Part shown: positions 33,431 through 41,751 of the stretch, in pieces
Position numbering within the stretch: position 1 is the first letter of the stretch
Layout: each line of letters starts with the position of its first letter
NCBI RefSeq assembly: GCF_010730575.1
Contig: NZ_AP022614.1
Location: 1,674,001-1,738,000 of the forward strand
Source: Mycobacterium parmense
Lineage (GTDB): Bacteria > Actinomycetota > Actinomycetes > Mycobacteriales > Mycobacteriaceae
Length of the DNA: 64,000 nucleotides
Reading direction: 5' to 3'
Position numbers and translations under genes: made by a program
Notes under the pieces: generated by a model
Database searches by the model: none
Told to the model about the DNA's origin: nothing
Seen by the model: only the letters and a program-made list of their open reading frames with translations

Positions 33431-34180
33431 TCAAACGATCTGTGCACCGGGCGGTTCGTGCAGCCACGCGGTGGACACGGCGGACCAGTCCGCAACGCTC
33501 GCATATCGCCCGGCGCGGCTGTGCGCGAGGCCGGACCCGTCGGTGCAGGACAGGGGTGTCGTCGAGATAGCCGGATGGGCGAGCAGTAACCCCGCGGGCG
33601 AAAGATGCACCGCATCCCAGGAGTGGCTCATCGTGGGCCAATCCGGGTACCTGCGACCGCCGTCGGTGACGGGGTTGGACTCGATGAACTGCTGCCAGTC
33701 GGCGGCCGAATCGATGCGCACGAGGCGGACCTGCGTCTCGTCGAAGTGGACCGCTCGCCGTGGCTGGTCGCGACGCAGGTTCTCCCCGCTCACCGTCCAT
33801 GAGTCGTCACCGGCGGTCAGCGGAGTCGACGTCCAGAAAGCACCGTCGGGTAAGGCGCTCAACGGATTTCGATTCGCCGGGTTCGGCCGGTGCAGCGTGG
33901 TGAGGGCGCCCTGATGCATCTGCGGGGAGCCGAACGTCGACAGGCTCGACAGGGCTGCCAGCGCCGCGGCGGCGAGATCGCGCAGTTGCTCTCGATTCAC
34001 ATCGAGATTGAGCACGGCCGGGCATTCGTCCGCGTACAGGTAGCTGCCGACCGCTCTGGTCGCGGCCGAGATGAGCTCCATCGGCCCCATGGCGGCGATG
34101 GACGCCGGGACTCGAGGGCGCAGCTCTCGGAGGAACAGGCGACCGGGAAAGGTGCCGAGCAGCGATTCGTCATTGCTCAT
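33431..34180 (-). CDS. unrecognised protein downstream of the PKS exporter
   Basis: A 249-residue protein, no signal peptide and no clear membrane span. Recognisable stretches are RLFLRELRPRVPASIAAMG near the start and SWDAVHLSPAGLLLAHPAIS near the end. I cannot place it in a family. I chose Met 34180 (MSNDESLL); the upstream extension is Arg-rich and improbable. It lies 150 bp downstream of the ABC permease on the same strand, so a role in the polyketide cluster is possible but unproven. Confidence 0.65.
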   Translation of the reverse strand: MSNDESLLGTFPGRLFLRELRPRVPASIAAMGPMELISAATRAVGSYLYADECPAVLNLDVNREQLRDLAAAALAALSSLSTFGSPQMHQGALTTLHRPNPANRNPLSALPDGAFWTSTPLTAGDDSWTVSGENLRRDQPRRAVHFDETQVRLVRIDSAADWQQFIESNPVTDGGRRYPDWPTMSHSWDAVHLSPAGLLLAHPAISTTPLSCTDGSGLAHSRAGRYASVADWSAVSTAWLHEPPGAQIV

Positions 34181-34330
34181 CGGCGCACGCCGGGTCGTCA
34201 CACCGGAACGCGATACGTGCCGTGCGCCACCCACCGCCTGCTGAATGCGACCGCGTCGACGTTCACGGTGGCATTGTAATGAGGCCATGCGACCCCGCCG
34301 TGATCCGCGATCGTCAGTGAACGGCGCGCG

Positions 34331-35191
34331 TCAGCTCTTGTCCGTCCACCGGAAGACAGCGAGGCAAGCGGCCAGGCCACCGATCGTCCACGCCGTCAGC
34401 ACGAGAAATATATGCCAATGCTCCCAATTGCCCGCGGGCTCGAACGCGGCCAGATCCGGGGGCAGAAGCACCGACCGGAAGCCCTGGGCCATCCATTTGA
34501 CCGGAAAGAGCGAACCCAGAGTCAACATCCAGCCGGGCAACACGGCGAGCGGCACGTATGTGCCCGACACGAACTGAAGTCCGACCGCTGGTCCGTTTGT
34601 GACGACCGCGGCGGCGACGGCGTTGCTCGCGAGGTTGCTGATGAAAATACCCAGCAACGAGCAGCTGACGATCCCCAGAAGAAACACCCACGTCAGCGTG
34701 AACCAGCCGAATATCGTTGCGGGTAACCGAAGTCCGAAGAAAAGCAGGCCCACCGACAGAAGGAGGACCGCCTCGGCGAGGCTGGCAATCGCGACGAGGG
34801 AGATCTTTCCGACGAAATACGACAGAGCGGTCGTCGGCGTTCCGCGAAGGCGCCGCAAGGCGCCGGTATCGCGGTCGGCAGCGATGCTGATCCCCAGGTT
34901 GATGAACGACGTCGAAAGAATCCCGTAGGCGAGCATGCTCGCGGCGATCACGGCTCCGGTGCTGATCCCGAGATGCGGCAGCCGGGTCGAGAAGATCGAA
35001 CCCAGCAGGACGCAGATCACCGCCGGCAGTGAGAACGTCAACACCACCTGCTCCGGCCGGCGATAGAACATCTTCAATTCCGGAACGACGCGCGACAAGC
35101 CGATACGCAGCGGGGACGGGAGCTGTGACCGCGGCTCGGCCCGTCCATGTCGCGTTGGCGAGCCGCTGTCTGTGGGGAGAAGGTTCATCAA
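34331..35191 (-). CDS. ABC-2 type export permease (DrrB-like)
   Basis: A 286-residue permease with about six spans. A basic cytoplasmic N-terminus leads to ELKMFYRRPEQVVLTFSLPAVICVLLG, and the region FVSGTYVPLAVLPGWMLTLGSLFPVKWMAQGF matches the conserved DrrB/ABC-2 loop (the PxxxLPxW and FP-x-x-W elements). Its ATG overlaps the ATPase stop by four bases (ATGA). With the ATPase it should form a homodimeric exporter for the PKS product. Confidence 0.88.
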   Translation of the reverse strand: MMNLLPTDSGSPTRHGRAEPRSQLPSPLRIGLSRVVPELKMFYRRPEQVVLTFSLPAVICVLLGSIFSTRLPHLGISTGAVIAASMLAYGILSTSFINLGISIAADRDTGALRRLRGTPTTALSYFVGKISLVAIASLAEAVLLLSVGLLFFGLRLPATIFGWFTLTWVFLLGIVSCSLLGIFISNLASNAVAAAVVTNGPAVGLQFVSGTYVPLAVLPGWMLTLGSLFPVKWMAQGFRSVLLPPDLAAFEPAGNWEHWHIFLVLTAWTIGGLAACLAVFRWTDKS

Positions 35192-36081
35192 CTCAACCCG
35201 ATCAGGTGCAGGTAGGCGTCTTCCAGCGTTGGTCGAGAGACCGTCAGCTCCGCCAGTTCCGTCCCGTCCTGGGACCGCCGTCTGATCAGTTCGGTCGGGT
35301 GATCTGTCTGTTCGACGTAGATGTCATCTCCCTGCCTCCATCGGACCGTCGCGGTCGAGCTCACGTAGTCGATCAACCGTTGCGGGGAGTCGACGGCCAC
35401 CACCCTGCCGCCCGCGATCACTGCGACCCGGTCTGCCAGCGCTGCGGCTTCATCGAGATAGTGGGTGGTCAACACGATGGTGGTGCCGTCGGCGGCCAGT
35501 AAGCGGATGAGGTCCCAGAAGCGTCGTCTGGCTTCCGGATCGAAGCCGGTCGTCGGCTCGTCGAGAAATAGCAGGCTCGGCACGTTGATGATGCCAATGG
35601 CGACGTCGAGCCGCCGGCGCTGCCCACCGGATAGGGTCCGTACTCTCGAATTGCCAAGGGAAGCAAGCCCAACCAGTTCGAGCACCTCCTGCGGTGCGCG
35701 CGCCTGTGCGTGGCAGTCGGCGAACATGCGCACGGTCTCGGACACGGTGAGCATCCCGGCGTCGCTGGCTTCCTGCAGCACTATGCCGATTTTGGCGCGC
35801 CAGCTTCTGCCCGCGACTCCCGGGTCTTCGCCCAGCACCCGCGCGTATCCGGCGTCGCGCTTGCGGTGGCCCTCGAGGATCTCGATGGTCGTCGACTTCC
35901 CCGCGCCGTTGGGCCCCAGAATCGCGAATATCTCCCCGTAGCTCACGTCGAGGTCCAGATCGCGCACCGCGGGTACCCGTCCGTAAGACTTCGAAAGTCC
36001 CCGGACCATCACCGCGGACGAGCGGTCAGTGTGCGTCACCGCCGGCGCCGACCCGTTCTGCCTTCGCAGGGTGCGGCTCAT
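35188..36081 (-). CDS. ABC transporter ATP-binding protein (DrrA-like)
   Basis: A 297-residue ATPase. Walker A GPNGAGKST near residue 55, Q-loop LQEAS, signature LSGGQRRR, Walker B LLFLDEPTTGFD and switch LTTHYLD are all intact. The C-terminal extension after residue 230 resembles DrrA-type drug-export ATPases. Its ATG (36081) overlaps the PKS stop by four bases, and its stop overlaps the permease start by four, so PKS and exporter are translationally coupled. Confidence 0.9.
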   Translation of the reverse strand: MSRTLRRQNGSAPAVTHTDRSSAVMVRGLSKSYGRVPAVRDLDLDVSYGEIFAILGPNGAGKSTTIEILEGHRKRDAGYARVLGEDPGVAGRSWRAKIGIVLQEASDAGMLTVSETVRMFADCHAQARAPQEVLELVGLASLGNSRVRTLSGGQRRRLDVAIGIINVPSLLFLDEPTTGFDPEARRRFWDLIRLLAADGTTIVLTTHYLDEAAALADRVAVIAGGRVVAVDSPQRLIDYVSSTATVRWRQGDDIYVEQTDHPTELIRRRSQDGTELAELTVSRPTLEDAYLHLIGLS

Positions 36082-39000
36082 GCGCGCATCTCCCGGGTGT
36101 CCTGCTCGATCGGTTGCCCCTCGAGCTCGGCCAGCAATTCGCGCAGCTCGGCCTCGGACGACTGTTCGAGCAATCGGTCGACCGCGTCGTCGGCTTCGGC
36201 AGAGCCGGGTCGGTCGCCGGAATCCTCGGGCGGCTGGGCGGCGGTCAGGCACAGCTCGTTGAGTATCCGCACGGCCAGCGAGTTGACGCTGACGCCCCTG
36301 AGCAGTTCCAGCAGCGGAATGTCCATCCCGAAAGCCCCGCTGATCCGCAATCGGAAATCCATTGCCATCATCGAGTCCAAGCCGATGTCGTCGAGGGCGT
36401 CGTCGGGGGCGATGTCGTCCACGGCGAGCTCGAAGACCGCGGCAACGATGTTCCGAACCTGGCGCGCCACCACGTCGAGCCTGTCGGCTTCCGGACATCG
36501 CGAAAGGAACTCGACCATCGACGACTCCGAATCCACAGTCTCCGAGTCGATCTCGGCCGTTCTGAGCTCGGAGAACATCGGCGGCAACTCTCTGCCGAAC
36601 CCGACGCGGAGCACACGCCCCCAGTCTGCCCCGATAGCAATGACATTCGGCGCCTTCTGGTTGATGAGCCGATCAAGTATCCGGGTGCCCGCCGCGGGTG
36701 TGATGAGCTCGATACCTCGCTGCGCGTAGATCTCCTCCAATTTGAGTTCTTCGACCATGCCGGCCGACCACGGTCCCCACCCGATCGTCAGCGCCGGCAG
36801 ACCCTGCGCCTGCCGGTAATGCGCGAAAGCGTCGAGAAACGCATTGGCGGCGGCATAGTTGCCTTGCCCCGGTGCCGTGACGACCGACCCCGCGGACCCG
36901 AACATCACGAAGAATTCCAGCTCGTGGTCCCGAAACGCCTCGTGTAGCACCCGAGCACCGTCAACCTTCGGAGCCATCACGGCGGCGAAATCGGCCTCGG
37001 TCATGTTGACCAGAAGCCGGTCGTCGACCGTTCCTGCGGCGTGGATGATGCCGCGTACGGGTCGGCCCCCTTCCCCGAGGTGGCCGCTCAACCACTTCTC
37101 CACCTGGTCGGCGCGAGTGATGTCGACACTGGCGGTGCTCACCCGGGCGCCGAGGCGCTCGACCTTGCCGATCATGTCCACGGTGGGGCGATGCCGGTGG
37201 TCTGCGGGTAGCGACGACCACTGCGCCCTCGGCGGGATCTGGCTTCGGACCAGCAGGGCGATGTGCCGCGCTCCGCGTTCGGCCAGGTACAACGCCACGA
37301 CACGACCCAGGGCGCCGGCTCCGCCGGTCACGACGTACGTCGCGTCGGGCGAGAGTTTGGTGGGGAACGCCTGCGTCAGAATCGAACTCGAGCGCACCCG
37401 CGGCACGAATGTCGTGTGGTCCCGGATCGCGATCTGGTCCTCGGGGTCGTCGGTGAGGATGTGTTCGCAGATACGCGCCGCACTCCCGACGCCGCCGTCG
37501 GCGTCGTCGATGTCGATGAGTCCGCCCCATTGGCCGGCGAACTCCTGGTGTCCGATGACTCGGCCCAGCCCCCAGATGGCGGCTTGGTGGACGTTGAGCG
37601 CCTCGGTGCCCGGAGCCGGTTGTGCGTTGGCGGTGATCAGGTAGAGCCGAGGTTGGAAGACGCCGTGTTCGGTCACCGCTTTGACCAGATTCAGGATCGT
37701 GAACACGCCCACGTCGTCGTTCGTGTCGGCCGTGTCCGCGACCGCGCCCCGGCGGGGCTCGGCGCAGATGTCCAGCGGCCAGCAGTCGATGATGCCGGTG
37801 AGGCTGCCGTCGGTTGCGAGATGCGTGTCCAACAGCTGGCGTAGCTGCTCGGGTTGGCGCGGGTTCAGCGCGTACCCGCCGTCGACTTTCGCCAACGCGG
37901 GGACCGGCCGGCGCAACACCTTCCGGACCTGCTGGCCGCTTCGGCGCAGTTGCTCCGCGAGGGACGTGCCCACGCCGCCGGCGTCGACCAAGATGAGCCA
38001 CGACAAGCGCTCCGGCGGGCTTGCGGTCGCGGGCCGCTCGTCCGGGACGCCGCGCTGGGCAACCCAATGAATCTCGTAGAGGCCCTTGTCGATACGTTCG
38101 GGCGACAGGTGAGAAGAGTTGCTCAACGCTTGCAACGTGAAGCCGGTGAACACGGCCAGCGTCTGTCCGTCGTCACCGGTGATCACGATGTCGCTTTCGA
38201 CCTCGTCGCTGGTTGTCGACACCACACGCACGTGGGCGGTCATATCATGTTGGGGCGCAGCATAAATGGCGCTTCTTCGGATGCGGACGGGTAGGTGGGG
38301 GCTGTCGTCGGCCTCGCGCCCGAGAGCAGCCGTGCCGATCAGCGTTTGAAAGGCCCCATCGATGAGTACCGGGTGGAACCGGTACTCATCGAGCTCTTCG
38401 CCGAGCGCCGTGGGTGGTGCGAGGTGTGCTGTCGCCCAGCCTTCGCCGGACGTGATCCGCGTGATGGTTTGGAATGCGTCGCCGTAGTCGAACCCGGCGG
38501 CACGCGCGCGGGCATAAAACTCGTCGCCGTCCGTCGCGGTTTGCGGCGGCGTGCCGGTGGGGCCGAGGGCGGGTACCGACGATCGCGCGAGGGTGTTCAG
38601 TTCTGCGGTCGCGGTAATCGTCCACTTGACGTCGCCGCCGGCCGTGGCGGTAAGAGCGGCGAATTCCACTGTGCCCGCGTCCCGGTTGAGGGTGGTCCGT
38701 AGCACTGGGTCGCAGGTGTCGTCGAGGATGAGTGCGCGGCGAAAGGTCAGCTGGTCAACGCTGTAGTCGACAGTCCCGTACGTGACCTTCGCTGCCGCCA
38801 AGGCCATTTCGATGTACACCGCCCCGGGCAGCACAGTGCTCCCCTGCACCCGGTGATCCGCGAGAAGCGGTGTGGTCGCGGTGTTCAGCTCGACCTCCCA
38901 GGCCGGATGAATCCCGCTCACCGGCTGTCCCAGCAGCGGATGCACCGGGTTGTAGTGCAAATCCTCCGCTGCCTCCTGGGTTTCGTTCCAGAAGCGCTTG

Positions 39001-41657
39001 GACTGCCACGGGTACAGGGGAAGCTTGAGACGGCGACCTTCCCCTGGCGGGTACAGCGCCTCCCATGCGATCGGGTGGCCGTGGCAATGCAACGTGCCAA
39101 CGCAGTGCATGAGGGTGCGACCGTCGTCGTCGTTGCGTCGCTGGGCGGCCACGACGACACAGTCGGTGTGCTGAGTCGCCGCTATGTCGAGAAGCGACGA
39201 GGCGAGAACCGGGTGGGGGCCCAGTTCGACGAAGTGGGTGTATCCGTCGTCGAGCATCCGCCGGACCGCAGGTTCGAACAGCACCGTGGCCCGGGTGTTT
39301 TGCCACCAATAGGCGGCGCCGTCGGCGTATCGGGCCAACCGTTCGCCCGTGACCGTCGAATACAGGGGAATGGTCGCCGCGCCGGGAGACAGCTGCTCGA
39401 GCACGCTGTTCAGGTCGTCTTTGACCGCGTCCATGAAGTGGCTGTGATACGGCACTTTCCCGGTGAGATACCGATGAAAGATCCCCTCAACCTCCAGCTG
39501 CCGAGCGACGTCCTCGAGAACCTCGCTGTCGCCGGCGAGGGTGATCGACGACGGTCCGTTGATCGCGGCGACCGACAGTCGCCGGTCCTCGTCGTCGCGT
39601 GTCCTGGCGTCGACGATCTGCGTGAACGACTCGGCGCTCAAGCCGACCGCGAGCATGTGGCCCAGCCCGCTGGTGCGCTGCTGCAGCCGGCTTCTTTGGT
39701 AGATCAGGTGGACCGCCTGCTCGAAGGTGAGGACCCCTGCGAGATAGTGCGCGGCCACCTCGCCTGCGCTGTGGCCGACGACTGCGTCGGGGTACACCCC
39801 GAACTGCTTCAGCTGCTCGGCGAGCGCCACCTGAATGGCGAAGTTGGCGGGTTGTGCGACGTCGGTTTCGCCCATGCGGGATCGGGTTTCATCGGTGAGG
39901 AGCTCCTCGATCAGCGACCAGCCCACGTACTTGGAAAGTTCGCGGTCGCTGCGCCGGATGCTCTCGGTGAACGCTGGATACACATCGAGCAGTCCCCGGC
40001 ACATCTTCCACCACTGCGGCCCCATGCCGGTGCAGACGAAGGCCAGCGCGGGCGCGGGCGCCGCGGTGCGCTTCGCGACGACGCGCCCCGAGTCGGCGAT
40101 CGCCCGAAGTTGTTCGTGCGCATCGGCAACGCCGTCGACCACCAGCGTGGTGCGGCAGTTCAACTGGGAGCGGCGCTGGCTCAGCGTGTAACCGAGGTCA
40201 AGCAGCCGCAGGCCCGGGTTGGCGTCCAGGTGCTCAGCCAACCGGCGGGCCGTCGCGACGAGGGCTTCCTCGGTGCGCGCCGAGATCGGCAAGACGGCAG
40301 TGGGCAGCTTCCGCCAATCCTGCGGACCCGTGACACCCGTGGTGGCGGGGGGTTCCGCGAGCACCACGTGGGCGTTGGTGCCGCCGAAGCCGAAAGAATT
40401 GACCCCCGCGACGCGGCGCTTACCGACGGGGAACGGGCGCCCGGAACGGGGAATGTCGATACCCCACTCACTCAGCGGAATCCGGGGGCTGGGCTTGGTC
40501 AGATGCAGGGTCGCCGGAATGTAGCCGCTCTTGAGCACCAAGGCCGTCTTGATGAGGCCGGCCACCCCGGCACCCGCTTCCAGGTGGCCGATGTTTGTCT
40601 TCACCGATCCGATCAGCAGCGGGTTCGCGGCCGGCCGTTGCAGGGCCAGTGCATTGGCCAGAGCCCGGACCTCCACCGGGTCGCCCACCGGTGTGCCGGT
40701 GCCGTGTGCCTCCACATACCCGACCTCCTCGGCGGGAACGCCTGCGTGGCGCAGGGCCGCTCTGATCGCCGCCTCTTGAGCTTCGGCACTCGGCACGGTA
40801 ATGGCGTCGGTGTGGCCGTCCTGCGACACCGCGCTGCCCAGGATCTGCGCATAGATCTCGTCACCGTTGCGCAAAGCCGCTTCGAGCGGCTTGATGACGA
40901 CCATCGCGCCTCCCTCTCCCCGCGCGTACCCGTCGGCCGACTCGTCGAAAGCCTTGCACCGCCCGTCCGGACTGAGAAATCCGCTTTTAGATTCGGCGAT
41001 CGCGGTGTTGGGGCCGATCATGACGTTGACCCCTCCGGCGAGTGCGACGTCGCATTCGCCGTTCCAAATGCTCAGCGCCGCAAGGTGCACCGCGACGAGC
41101 GAGCTCGAACACGCCGTGTCGATCGTCATGCTCGGTCCGCGGAAGTCGAAGGCGAACGAGATGCGGTTCGCCAGCATCGTCATCATCATTCCGGTGGCGG
41201 AGTGTGTCTTGAAGCGGTAGCGGCTCGTGCGGCCCTGGTTTTGTAGAAGCTGGTAATCCAGGGTGAAACCACCGACGAACACCCCGACCTCGGTGCCGGC
41301 CAGGCTCTCTGCGGGTATCCCCCCGTCTTCCAGCGCCTCCCAGGTTGTCCGAAGCAGGAGTCGCTGCTGGGGATCGAGCAGGTTCGCCTCCCGCGGCGAG
41401 ATGCCGAAGAACTGGGGGTCGAATTGATCGATCTCGCAGAGGAACCCACCGCGGCGAGTGACCATCTTGCCGACCTTCGCCGGATTGGGGTCGTGGTATC
41501 TCTGGGCGCTCCATCGCGATTCGGGGACGGTGCGCGTCGCGTCGGTTTCACCGCACAGAAGGCGCCAGTAATCCTCCGGTGTGTCCGCGCCACCGGGAAA
41601 CCGACACCCGATACCGACGATCGCGAGCGGCGTGCGGGAGCCTGGTTCGGCGAGCAT
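36078..41657 (-). CDS. type I polyketide synthase, KS-AT-DH-KR-ACP
   Basis: An 1859-residue single module. KS (about 9-435): Cys183 in DTACSSSL, His318 in EAHGTGT, His358 in NIGH. AT (about 537-850): TGMGPQW entry, Ser630 in GHSAGE, and YHSH at 737-740 at the specificity position, so extender choice is unclear. DH (about 905-1190): His935 in the HxxxGxxxxP motif, Asp1100 in DGAFQ. KR (about 1200-1680): GGAGALG cofactor loop, VDD at 1544-1546 suggesting B-type, active Ser, Tyr1601 and Asn1605. ACP (about 1725-1800): Ser1762 in GLDSM. No enoylreductase or thioesterase. A helical acidic tail (1825-1848) follows the ACP. All catalytic residues are present. The product would carry an alpha,beta-unsaturated unit. 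Confidence 0.93.
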   Translation of the reverse strand: MLAEPGSRTPLAIVGIGCRFPGGADTPEDYWRLLCGETDATRTVPESRWSAQRYHDPNPAKVGKMVTRRGGFLCEIDQFDPQFFGISPREANLLDPQQRLLLRTTWEALEDGGIPAESLAGTEVGVFVGGFTLDYQLLQNQGRTSRYRFKTHSATGMMMTMLANRISFAFDFRGPSMTIDTACSSSLVAVHLAALSIWNGECDVALAGGVNVMIGPNTAIAESKSGFLSPDGRCKAFDESADGYARGEGGAMVVIKPLEAALRNGDEIYAQILGSAVSQDGHTDAITVPSAEAQEAAIRAALRHAGVPAEEVGYVEAHGTGTPVGDPVEVRALANALALQRPAANPLLIGSVKTNIGHLEAGAGVAGLIKTALVLKSGYIPATLHLTKPSPRIPLSEWGIDIPRSGRPFPVGKRRVAGVNSFGFGGTNAHVVLAEPPATTGVTGPQDWRKLPTAVLPISARTEEALVATARRLAEHLDANPGLRLLDLGYTLSQRRSQLNCRTTLVVDGVADAHEQLRAIADSGRVVAKRTAAPAPALAFVCTGMGPQWWKMCRGLLDVYPAFTESIRRSDRELSKYVGWSLIEELLTDETRSRMGETDVAQPANFAIQVALAEQLKQFGVYPDAVVGHSAGEVAAHYLAGVLTFEQAVHLIYQRSRLQQRTSGLGHMLAVGLSAESFTQIVDARTRDDEDRRLSVAAINGPSSITLAGDSEVLEDVARQLEVEGIFHRYLTGKVPYHSHFMDAVKDDLNSVLEQLSPGAATIPLYSTVTGERLARYADGAAYWWQNTRATVLFEPAVRRMLDDGYTHFVELGPHPVLASSLLDIAATQHTDCVVVAAQRRNDDDGRTLMHCVGTLHCHGHPIAWEALYPPGEGRRLKLPLYPWQSKRFWNETQEAAEDLHYNPVHPLLGQPVSGIHPAWEVELNTATTPLLADHRVQGSTVLPGAVYIEMALAAAKVTYGTVDYSVDQLTFRRALILDDTCDPVLRTTLNRDAGTVEFAALTATAGGDVKWTITATAELNTLARSSVPALGPTGTPPQTATDGDEFYARARAAGFDYGDAFQTITRITSGEGWATAHLAPPTALGEELDEYRFHPVLIDGAFQTLIGTAALGREADDSPHLPVRIRRSAIYAAPQHDMTAHVRVVSTTSDEVESDIVITGDDGQTLAVFTGFTLQALSNSSHLSPERIDKGLYEIHWVAQRGVPDERPATASPPERLSWLILVDAGGVGTSLAEQLRRSGQQVRKVLRRPVPALAKVDGGYALNPRQPEQLRQLLDTHLATDGSLTGIIDCWPLDICAEPRRGAVADTADTNDDVGVFTILNLVKAVTEHGVFQPRLYLITANAQPAPGTEALNVHQAAIWGLGRVIGHQEFAGQWGGLIDIDDADGGVGSAARICEHILTDDPEDQIAIRDHTTFVPRVRSSSILTQAFPTKLSPDATYVVTGGAGALGRVVALYLAERGARHIALLVRSQIPPRAQWSSLPADHRHRPTVDMIGKVERLGARVSTASVDITRADQVEKWLSGHLGEGGRPVRGIIHAAGTVDDRLLVNMTEADFAAVMAPKVDGARVLHEAFRDHELEFFVMFGSAGSVVTAPGQGNYAAANAFLDAFAHYRQAQGLPALTIGWGPWSAGMVEELKLEEIYAQRGIELITPAAGTRILDRLINQKAPNVIAIGADWGRVLRVGFGRELPPMFSELRTAEIDSETVDSESSMVEFLSRCPEADRLDVVARQVRNIVAAVFELAVDDIAPDDALDDIGLDSMMAMDFRLRISGAFGMDIPLLELLRGVSVNSLAVRILNELCLTAAQPPEDSGDRPGSAEADDAVDRLLEQSSEAELRELLAELEGQPIEQDTREMRA

Positions 41658-41751
41658 GGCTATCCTTTCGCGCTAAGGCCTGGAGCTCGAGCTGGATCGC
41701 CGCCGGTCAAGCAGAGTATGTAACACGGCCTTTCATCAATCCTTCGACGGC

